A DNA stretch of 64,000 nucleotides from Ignatzschineria cameli (GTDB lineage Bacteria > Pseudomonadota > Gammaproteobacteria > Cardiobacteriales > Wohlfahrtiimonadaceae): assembly GCF_003121895.1 (NCBI RefSeq), contig NZ_QEWW01000001.1, forward strand, positions 496,001-560,000, in the 5' to 3' direction. This document shows positions 55,118 through 64,000 of this stretch, one piece after another. Positions within the stretch are counted from its first letter, which is position 1. Each line of letters starts with the position of its first letter. Under the pieces are notes generated by a model that saw only the letters and a program-made list of their open reading frames with translations, was not told the origin of the DNA and searched no databases. A program made the position numbers and the translations under genes.

Positions 55118-55465
55118 CTATTTTAAGAGAAGATCGTTATAGAGCGCTTCAGAAAAGCCCACAAAAGCTTGATCATCAGTTACGATAACGGGGCGTTTAA
55201 TCAGTGTAGGATGAGCTTGTAAAATTGCAATGGCACTCTCTTTCTCCATCACGGCCGCCTTTTCACTCTCTGAGAGCGCGCGCCAAGAAGTACTCCGTTT
55301 ATTGACCAATTTATCAAGACCGATCTTATCGATCAATTGATTCAATGTCGCCTCCGGCAAAGGGGGATTACGATAATCTTGAAACTGATAACTGATCTTA
55401 TGAAGATCTAACCAATTAAATGCTTTCTTCATCGTATCGCAATTTTTAATACCATAAACAATCAT
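55118..55465 (-). CDS. Spx/YffB-type arsenate-reductase-like protein
   Basis: This 115-residue ArsC-fold protein matches E. coli YffB: start MIVYGIKNCDTMKKAFNWL with Cys9, then RNPPLPE, the RSTSWRAL segment and LIKRPVIVTDD near the end. YffB is thought to be a glutathione-dependent thiol reductase, not an arsenate reductase. It should not be confused with arsC at 2500-2901, which has the three-arginine arsenate site. It stands alone between a methyltransferase and the fMet tRNA. Confidence 0.9.
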   Translation of the reverse strand: MIVYGIKNCDTMKKAFNWLDLHKISYQFQDYRNPPLPEATLNQLIDKIGLDKLVNKRSTSWRALSESEKAAVMEKESAIAILQAHPTLIKRPVIVTDDQAFVGFSEALYNDLLLK

Positions 55466-55571
55466 TTAGTACTCCTTCTCTTGTTGCATTCTGAAACATT
55501 CCCCAAATATCTCAATACCTAAATATCTAAGGAATAAAATAGAACAGACAGCATAATGGATAATAGTCAAT

Positions 55572-55601
55572 AAAAAAAGCTCACTAACATTGTTAGTGAG
55601 C
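55572..55601 (-). terminator. Terminator after tRNA-fMet
   Basis: Read leftward, GCTCACTAAC/GTTAGTGAGC with a three-base loop is followed by TTTTTTT, ten bases past the tRNA 3' end. Confidence 0.95.
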
Positions 55602-55610
55602 CTTTCAATT

Positions 55611-55687
<77 letters not shown>

Positions 55688-55766
55688 CTAATTGATTTAG
55701 TAATTATAGAGCCTTTTCAAAAAAAGGCAAGCATTATGTTAAATATTTTCAAAAAGATCTCAACGC

Positions 55767-57916
<2,150 letters not shown>

Positions 57917-58070
57917 CTACTCCTTGTAGCAATTTTATAGGTTATTGATAAGGTATTGATAAGTTGTTTATGCGCTATTGTTATTAATTGAGATAGCTTA
58001 ATATGACTCAAGACGACTCAAGATAACTTAAGATAGATTCAGATTGGTCAATAAGATGAGACAAGATTGA

Positions 58071-59159
58071 TTAAAGTAGACCTTTCGAGCTCGGCAATAG
58101 ATCACCCTCTACCTTAATTGCTTGACGCAATGTCCGCCCAAATACCTTAAAGAGTGACTCAATTTTATGGTGTGTATTGACCCCTTCTGCTTTCAAGTGG
58201 AGCGTACAGCCTAATGCGTAAGCCAAGGAGCGGAAGAAGTGAGGAACCATCTCTGTACTAAAGGTGCCGATCATATCGCGATTAAAGGTTGCTTCAAAAT
58301 CGATATGGGGACGGCCAGAGAGATCTAATGTACAAAATGCGCGACACTCATCCATCGGTAGAACAAAGCCAAAACGGGCAATACCTCGCTTATCTCCCAA
58401 TGCAGCACGAAGCGCTTCACCAAGTGCAATCCCAGTATCTTCTACAGTATGGTGATCATCAATCTCTAGATCACCATCAACCGCAACATTCATCCGAAAA
58501 CCGCCATGAGTTGCGATCTGATCGAGCATATGGTTGAAGAAAGGAATACCGGTCTCAATCGTACTACTACCGGTCTCATCTAAAAAGAGTTCAATCTGAA
58601 TATCGGTCTCTTTTGTCTTACGTGCGATCTTTGCACTCCGAGCTTGATGCCCTTCTCTAACAATTCCTTTGTCGATCAATCGCTCAACAATCAAGGGCCA
58701 ATCCATCTTTTCACGATGGTATAAGATCCCTTCAATCCCCATATTTTCAGCAAGGCCAAGATCGGTTTCTCGATCACCAATCACATAGCTATTTTCAGGA
58801 TTAAAGAGCTTCTCCTCTAAGTAGCGAGTCACCATACCGGTCTTTGGTTTACGACACTCACAACTATCTTCCGAAAAATGGGGACAGAGTAAAACATCAT
58901 CAAAGAGAATGCCTTGTGAAGCAAAGGTCTCCATCATTCGCTCATGTACAAGATCAAACTTATCTTGTGGATTGCTCGGCGTGCCTAAACCATCTTGATT
59001 AGAGACAATCACAAAGCGATAGCCTGCATTTTGTAACTCTAAAAGTGCCGGAATTACTTTAGGTTCAAATAGCAATTTCTCTAATGAATCCACCTGAAAA
59101 TCACTCTTTGGCTCATCAATTAAAGTTCCGTCTCGATCAATAAATAGAATGTTCTGCAT
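58071..59159 (-). CDS. hisB: Bifunctional HisB: histidinol-phosphatase / IGP dehydratase
   Basis: This 362-residue protein fuses two enzymes, as in enterics. Residues 1-165 are the HAD-type phosphatase ([12 protein letters not shown]; zinc loop [18 protein letters not shown]), and about 172-362 are the dehydratase ([50 protein letters not shown]). The start at 59159 has AGAGGA six bases upstream; an in-frame TTG seven codons earlier is less likely. It acts at the seventh and ninth steps of the pathway. Confidence 0.96.
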   Translation of the reverse strand: MQNILFIDRDGTLIDEPKSDFQVDSLEKLLFEPKVIPALLELQNAGYRFVIVSNQDGLGTPSNPQDKFDLVHERMMETFASQGILFDDVLLCPHFSEDSCECRKPKTGMVTRYLEEKLFNPENSYVIGDRETDLGLAENMGIEGILYHREKMDWPLIVERLIDKGIVREGHQARSAKIARKTKETDIQIELFLDETGSSTIETGIPFFNHMLDQIATHGGFRMNVAVDGDLEIDDHHTVEDTGIALGEALRAALGDKRGIARFGFVLPMDECRAFCTLDLSGRPHIDFEATFNRDMIGTFSTEMVPHFFRSLAYALGCTLHLKAEGVNTHHKIESLFKVFGRTLRQAIKVEGDLLPSSKGLL

Positions 59160-59218
59160 TAAAATCCTCTTCTTCCTCAATTTTTATAATCTTTTATAAG
59201 TCTATTAAATCATTAAAG

Positions 59219-60352
59219 TTAAATCGTTAAACTCTCCGCATAGCGATTCATTGCGGCAATTAAAGCATCATTCTCTTCCGGCAATCCGACAGAGATTCGT
59301 AACATATTCGCAAGTGCCGGCGAACTTTGATAGCGGACAAAGATTCCCTCCTTAGAGAGATAATCAAAGAGTGATTGGGAGTCCTGCACTTTCACCAATA
59401 AGAAATTGGCTGCCGATGGATAGATTCGCTCAACAATAGAGATTGCAGCTAATGCTTCTTTTAATGCCTCTCGACTCTTTAATATCTTCGCTCGGCTCTC
59501 CTTCATAGTAGCAATTCCTTCTGCTGTAAGCGTCGCCTCTGCCGCGGCAATTGCCGGTACTGGAAGCGGATAAGGCGCAATCACTCGGCGTAGGATATCG
59601 ATCAATCCTCGATCAGCAACTACAAAGCCCATCCGAATACCCGCTAAAGCAAAAGCTTTAGAGAGTGTCCGCACTAAAGCAAGATGAGGATACTCTTTAA
59701 CTCGGGTAGCAAAGGAGGCTTGATCACTAAATTCAATATAAGCTTCATCAAGAACCACGATTGTCTTATTGCGCGTCGCCTCCAAAATAGCCTCAATCTC
59801 CTTCGTGGGAATCACATTGCCGGTGGGATTATTGGGGCTACAGAGAAAAAGCATCTTAATGCCATCGAGCTTTGCAAGAAGCGTCTCTAGATCGAGTGAG
59901 AAATCCTCTCGGAGCGGCACCATCACCGTCTCGACATCATAAAGATCACAGGTGACTTGATACATTCCGAAGGTGGGAGGAAGGTAGAGTAACTTATCCT
60001 CTTTCGGCTCACAAAAAGCTTTAATCAAAAGCTCAATGGCAGAATCACCCCCTAATGTAACTAAAACTTCCGCTCTATCGACCCCTAGAAATTGGGCATA
60101 ACGCTCAATCACTCTCTCCGGCTGGGAGTCGGGGTAACGATTCATCATCATCTCTAGTGAAATGGGTGCAGCATAAGGATTCTCATTCGCATCGAGATAG
60201 ATCTCATTGCCACTATAATCTCGTGATGGCGCAATATAGGGCTGAGATTTCTGAACAGAGCGACGACTCAACGCCACAACACTCCCTGCCTCTTTCGATA
60301 GTGAGCCACTCTTTTTCTGATCTTTCATCGCTTCTGCTACCTCTCTACTCAT
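59219..60352 (-). CDS. hisC: Histidinol-phosphate aminotransferase
   Basis: This 377-residue class I/II PLP aminotransferase makes histidinol phosphate. It has [11 protein letters not shown] (conserved N-terminal motif), [17 protein letters not shown] and the PLP lysine in [17 protein letters not shown]. Its start overlaps the hisD stop by eight bases. The first 30 residues form a polar extension rich in Lys/Ser beyond the usual family start. Confidence 0.96.
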   Translation of the reverse strand: MSREVAEAMKDQKKSGSLSKEAGSVVALSRRSVQKSQPYIAPSRDYSGNEIYLDANENPYAAPISLEMMMNRYPDSQPERVIERYAQFLGVDRAEVLVTLGGDSAIELLIKAFCEPKEDKLLYLPPTFGMYQVTCDLYDVETVMVPLREDFSLDLETLLAKLDGIKMLFLCSPNNPTGNVIPTKEIEAILEATRNKTIVVLDEAYIEFSDQASFATRVKEYPHLALVRTLSKAFALAGIRMGFVVADRGLIDILRRVIAPYPLPVPAIAAAEATLTAEGIATMKESRAKILKSREALKEALAAISIVERIYPSAANFLLVKVQDSQSLFDYLSKEGIFVRYQSSPALANMLRISVGLPEENDALIAAMNRYAESLTI

Positions 60353-61691
60353 TATTTCCCCTCTCCTCTTCTATTAACGCTCCTGTTAACGCTCCTGTGA
60401 ACGTTTCAGCTAATGCTTGGAGTCTTACTTCAACTGCTAATTTATGAGCATCTAACTGCTCTTTTTCCGCAAGAAGTGCCACTGTCGGCCCTAGACGTGA
60501 AAAACCCTCTTTCGTTAGACGTTGAACCGTCATACGCTTACTAAAATCGGCTAAACCTAAACTTGAATAGGTCCTAGCATAGCCATAAGTTGGAAGAACA
60601 TGGTTCGTTCCCGATGCGTAATCGCCCATCGATTCCGGCGAGTAAGCGCCTAAGAAGAGAGATCCCGCATGCATAATTTGATCAACCCACGCTTCGGCAT
60701 TTTCTGTCTGAATAATTAGATGCTCCGGCGCATAACGATTACTAACTGCCACTGCTTCGGTTAAATCATCGACTAAGATCGAGCGGCTATGTTGCAAAGC
60801 AGCTCTTGCGGTCTCTGCGCGCCCTAGTTGTTGCAGTTGCTTCTCAATCTCACGCTCTACTGCATCGATCAAGGGCGCTGAAGGGGTTACTAAGATCACC
60901 TGGGAGTCAGCACCATGCTCTGCTTGAGAGAGAAGATCTGCCGCTACAAAGGCGGGATTAGCAGATTGATCCGCGATAATTAAGACTTCGGATGGTCCTG
61001 CCGGCATATCGATAGCAGCGCCTCCCGGCATCTGACTAATTTGACGCTTTGCTTCTGTTACAAAGCTGTTGCCGGGACCAAAGATCTTATCAACCTTTAT
61101 AACGCTCTCGCTTCCTAAACCTAGGGCAAAGATCGCTTGTGCGCCCCCCATCTGATAGATCTTATCGATTCCACAAAGTTGTGCTGCATAGAGAATCTCA
61201 TCTGCAATCGGAGGCGGAGAGGCAAGAACAATCTCACCACATCCTGCAATTTTAGCGGGAATTGCCAACATCAAGACTGTTGAAAAGAGTGGCGCTGTCC
61301 CCCCTGGGATATAGAGACCGACAGATTCAATCGCTCGTGTTAAGACCTCACAATAGACCCCCTCTTCTGTCTCCACTGCAATCTTCGGTTGCTTTTGAGC
61401 CTCATGAAATTTCTTGATATTGCGATACGCTCGTTCAATCGCCTGCTTAAATTGTGAAGAGAGGCGTGATTCAGCGGCAATAAAGGCCTCTTTGCCAACA
61501 GATAGATCTGTTACTGTAACCTGATCGAACTGCTCTGTCAGTGCTATAACGGCACGATCACCCTCTTCTTTTACCCTTGCGCCAATCTCTGCAACAATTG
61601 TTTTGATCTCAGCTGCGGCTCGCTCTGCGGGGCGCTCTAAAGCTGCTCTCTGTTCTGCTTCTGACAGAGAATTCCAAATAATTTTCTCCAT
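60345..61691 (-). CDS. hisD: Histidinol dehydrogenase
   Basis: This zinc enzyme of 448 residues oxidises histidinol to histidine in the last two steps. Motifs are [52 protein letters not shown] and [18 protein letters not shown] use the ATG at 61691 with GCGGA upstream; an in-frame GTG six codons earlier is possible. A 236 bp gap with direct repeats separates it from hisG, which may mark an internal promoter. Confidence 0.96.
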   Translation of the reverse strand: MEKIIWNSLSEAEQRAALERPAERAAAEIKTIVAEIGARVKEEGDRAVIALTEQFDQVTVTDLSVGKEAFIAAESRLSSQFKQAIERAYRNIKKFHEAQKQPKIAVETEEGVYCEVLTRAIESVGLYIPGGTAPLFSTVLMLAIPAKIAGCGEIVLASPPPIADEILYAAQLCGIDKIYQMGGAQAIFALGLGSESVIKVDKIFGPGNSFVTEAKRQISQMPGGAAIDMPAGPSEVLIIADQSANPAFVAADLLSQAEHGADSQVILVTPSAPLIDAVEREIEKQLQQLGRAETARAALQHSRSILVDDLTEAVAVSNRYAPEHLIIQTENAEAWVDQIMHAGSLFLGAYSPESMGDYASGTNHVLPTYGYARTYSSLGLADFSKRMTVQRLTKEGFSRLGPTVALLAEKEQLDAHKLAVEVRLQALAETFTGALTGALIEEERGNNE

Positions 61692-61927
61692 TTTTTCCGC
61701 TCTCTCCACTCTCTCTTAATTACTAATGGATTTAATTCTAATCGTTCTCTTCCAATGATCATTTAGTCATTTAGTCAATTAGCCAATTATCATTGGGTTA
61801 ATTATCATTGGATTAATTATCGTCTAGTTGTTGCACATAATGCACCCTAGATAATATCTCACGATCTCTCATCATATCGCATCTCTCTACGGACTATCCG
61901 ATTAAGCGTGACATATTAAACATGACA

Positions 61928-62824
61928 TTACTCCATCATCTTCTCAATCGGTAGGACTAAGATAGAACTTGCCCCTTTCGCTTTCAGCGCTTCCATCGTC
62001 TCCCAAAAGAGCACTTCACTACTGACAACGTGAACCGCAACGCGAGATTGATCCGTCGCTAAAGGGAGAATGGTTGGATTTTCAGCACCTGGAAGTAGCT
62101 TAGTAATCTCCTCTAAACGATCCTTAGGGGCGTGTAACATAATATATTTCGATTCATTTGCCTGAATCACACTCTGAATTCTCGGCATAATTTTGGCAAT
62201 TAGCGCCTTTTTCTCGGCACTCATCTCAACATTGGTCTCAATAAGACAAGCTTTAGAGCGGAAGATCACCTCAACCTCTTTTAGACCATTTGCTTCTAGC
62301 GTCGCTCCTGAAGAGACAAGATCACAAATTGCATCCGCCAAACCTGCTCGCGGCGCAACTTCAACAGATCCTGTTAAGAGAGAGCTCTTATAATTGATCT
62401 CCTTCGCCTTTAAATAACGATCGAGGAGATTCGGAAAAGAAGTTGCCACCCGTAAGCCTTGAAAATCCTCAATACCTTGATAATCACAGCTCTTAGGCAG
62501 CGCTAATGAGAGTCGGCATCCTCCAAATGGAAGAACCTGTTTGACACGATAGAGAGATTCGATCGACTCTTTACGACCAAGGGCCACCTCCTCTAATACA
62601 TTTTGTCCAACAATTCCGAGATCAACAACACCATCAAAGACTAATCCCGGGATATCATCATCGCGGACTCGTAGAATATCGATCGGCATATTCTCTACAT
62701 GAGCGATCAGCTTATCTTTGGTCATATTAATCTTAAGTCCACTCTTCTCAAGTAACTCCTGAGATTCTTCACTTAAACGTCCTGACTTCTGGATAGCGAT
62801 TTTTAAGCGACTACTTTTCATCAT
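61928..62824 (-). CDS. hisG: ATP phosphoribosyltransferase, long form
   Basis: This 298-residue enzyme starts histidine synthesis from ATP and PRPP. It is the long, HisZ-independent type with a C-terminal regulatory ACT-like domain (about 225-298) where histidine binds. Motifs are [35 protein letters not shown] and [29 protein letters not shown] lies 8 bases before the ATG. No run of histidine codons typical of a his leader peptide is seen upstream, so control by attenuation of that kind is not supported. Confidence 0.96.
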   Translation of the reverse strand: MMKSSRLKIAIQKSGRLSEESQELLEKSGLKINMTKDKLIAHVENMPIDILRVRDDDIPGLVFDGVVDLGIVGQNVLEEVALGRKESIESLYRVKQVLPFGGCRLSLALPKSCDYQGIEDFQGLRVATSFPNLLDRYLKAKEINYKSSLLTGSVEVAPRAGLADAICDLVSSGATLEANGLKEVEVIFRSKACLIETNVEMSAEKKALIAKIMPRIQSVIQANESKYIMLHAPKDRLEEITKLLPGAENPTILPLATDQSRVAVHVVSSEVLFWETMEALKAKGASSILVLPIEKMME

Positions 62825-62976
62825 TGTCGATGCCTCTTCTACGATTTTAATCCTGTTATAAAAATAAGAAGAGAAGCGAATTGATTATTTAATGCCCCTC
62901 TTCTGTATTAGCGTAGTAGTACAATAATACAATCTTAAGAAGATTACAATGCTTTTTTGTACTATTTTTCTAATCA

Positions 62977-63012
62977 ACATATGAATCTACATATGAATCT
63001 ACATATGAATCA
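62977..63012. repeat. Tandem repeat, 3 x 12 bp
   Basis: Three units of ACATATGAATCT (last one ACATATGAATCA) upstream of hisG. Confidence 0.9.
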
Positions 63013-63111
63013 GCATATAAAACCTACAAGTTAGTCTATGAGGCAACATCTAACAATTGATCCGCCCTCGACAATCGCCCCTAAAAGTGACTGATACAAA
63101 AATGGCTGACA

Positions 63112-63137
63112 CAAAAAAGGCGATCTTTCGATCGCCT
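63112..63137 (-). terminator. Terminator for metQ
   Basis: Read leftward, GGCGATC/GATCGCC with a four-base loop is followed by TTTTTTG, about 160 bases past the metQ stop. Confidence 0.92.
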
Positions 63138-63295
63138 CTAATTCGATAATAACATCGTAATAATTCAGTAATATTACACCCTAACTCCGATTAGCTACTC
63201 CGATTAGCTACTTCGATTAGCTTATTACTTAAATTTAATGATTGTAAGTTCAAACTTAATCTCGCATCATTTAGGAAGAAGCTTGAGTCAATAGC

Positions 63296-64000
63296 CTACT
63301 TTGTCGCCTCGTCCCATGCTGCTGGATATTTATAACCGGCAAAGCGTTCCGCAGCATAAGCTTTAAATGCATCGGAGTTATAAGCCTCTTTTACATCTTT
63401 TAACCAAGGCGCATCCACATCTTTACTCTTTACCGCAGCCCAGTTGATAAAGGCAAATCCTGGATCCGTAAAGAGCGCTTCACTAAAGGGAATTTTAGAG
63501 CTTGCAGCATAGTTCCCAGGAATAATGACATAATCGAGATCATCACGAACACGCGGTAATTGAGGCGCCTCAATCATCACTAATTCAATATTATGAGGAT
63601 TATCAGCAATATCCGCTGCAACGGCTTTCAAAGAATCGGTCCCTGGTTTGAGCGTAATTAAACCTGCATCTACCAATAGCGCTAATGAACGAGAGAAGTT
63701 ACTCGGATCATTAGGAACTGCAAATTTCGCTCCTTCACCGAGCTGATCTAAACTCTTCTTCTTACCGCTATAGATCCCTAAAGGACCTGTTGGGATCTGA
63801 AAAACTTCTGTTAGATCGAGCTTATGTAGTGTTTTAAAGGAGTTAAGATAAGGAAGATGTTGGAAGGTATTGATCTCGATCGAACCATCTGCCAGCGCAT
63901 GATTAGGCTGAACATAATCGGTAAAAACAACTAACTCTACCTGATATCCCTTCTCTTCCAATTGTGGTTTAACAGAATCGGTCACCATATCAGCAAAGTC
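63296..64000 (-). CDS. metQ: MetQ-type methionine-binding lipoprotein (cut by window edge)
   Basis: The right edge cuts this gene; 235 residues are visible, running from DFADMVTDSVKPQ onward. The sequence is the NlpA/MetQ substrate-binding domain: EKGYQVELVVFTDYVQPNHALADGSIEINTFQHLPYLNSF, VPNDPSNFSRSLALL, and the late VIIPGNYAA. MetQ delivers methionine to the MetNI ABC importer; its partners and its lipoprotein signal lie beyond the window. It has its own terminator. Confidence 0.9.
   Translation of the reverse strand, partial: DFADMVTDSVKPQLEEKGYQVELVVFTDYVQPNHALADGSIEINTFQHLPYLNSFKTLHKLDLTEVFQIPTGPLGIYSGKKKSLDQLGEGAKFAVPNDPSNFSRSLALLVDAGLITLKPGTDSLKAVAADIADNPHNIELVMIEAPQLPRVRDDLDYVIIPGNYAASSKIPFSEALFTDPGFAFINWAAVKSKDVDAPWLKDVKEAYNSDAFKAYAAERFAGYKYPAAWDEATK

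Larger units (their letters stand above)
62825..63295. other. Intergenic region between metQ and hisG
   Basis: About 470 bases with the metQ terminator at its far end, a 3 x 12 bp repeat, and, just before hisG, a weak hairpin (AGAAGAG at 62899-62905 with CTCTTCT at 62867-62873, on the - strand) followed by TTATTTTTAT, which could be an attenuator. No ORF is supported. Confidence 0.5.

Noticed and set aside
62825-63060. Histidine attenuator with a leader peptide before hisG
   Set aside because: No short ORF with consecutive histidine codons is present on the - strand; only a weak hairpin is seen.

Overview
The window is about 64 kb of moderately AT-rich DNA (roughly 40% G+C by eye) from a free-living gammaproteobacterium. 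This rests on gamma-type AcnA, a fused bifunctional HisB, a HisIE module, RibBA, NhaA and CobB, a TonB/outer-membrane receptor system, and an fMet tRNA almost identical to the enterobacterial one. The gene set would suit the Ignatzschineria/Wohlfahrtiimonas group, but that placement is a guess from overall character, not a search.

Layout. 1-6.3 kb: an arsenic island. A leftward ars operon (two ArsR repressors, ArsC, ArsD, ArsA, ArsB cut by the window edge) stands opposite a rightward ArsP organoarsenical permease; next come a VapD-type protein with a decayed partial duplicate and an unknown membrane protein. 6.8-9.3 kb: an AEC carrier paired with an acetamidase/formamidase. 9.4-11.3 kb: a very AT-rich nuclease-helicase gene, probably acquired and possibly defensive. 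11.8-13.6 kb: a basic amino acid/polyamine antiporter behind what looks like the stump of its decarboxylase. 13.7-20 kb: copper handling (TonB, copper TonB-dependent receptor, copper permease with a Met/His-rich tail) with a CopY-like repressor nearby and repressor-like palindromes on the promoter. 20-31 kb: dihydropyrimidinase, sirtuin, NhaA, catalase, a CBS membrane protein, a small lipoprotein and aconitase. 31-35.3 kb: a complete riboflavin operon (ribD-ribE-ribBA-ribH) under an FMN riboswitch. 35.4-42.6 kb: HdeD, an SLC13 carrier, a methyltransferase, an HslJ-like lipoprotein, a di-Mop protein, an orphan LuxR regulator and a Cys/Met-metabolism PLP enzyme. 43-49 kb: biotin genes bioF-bioC-bioD opposite bioA, with an alpha/beta hydrolase after bioA that could fill the BioH role. 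49-55.5 kb: an amidohydrolase, LysR/EamA divergent pair, methyltransferase and YffB. 55.6-62.8 kb: fMet tRNA and the his operon (hisG-D-C-B-A-F/IE). The right edge cuts a metQ gene.

The most unusual points are these. The his operon has no hisH, its HisF is fused to HisIE, and that HisF has lost the conserved gate residue Arg5; together these suggest an imidazole-glycerol-phosphate synthase that may work without its usual glutaminase. The copper promoter carries four TGTATA/TATACA half-sites around a perfect TATAAT. Intergenic spaces hold at least eleven unrelated tandem arrays of 8-12 bp units, and the copper permease tail is itself a 12-bp-unit coding repeat. The palindrome GCCGGC occurs about 36 times (hand count) where about 4-5 are expected. 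All function calls come from reading the sequence and family knowledge; no database search was run.
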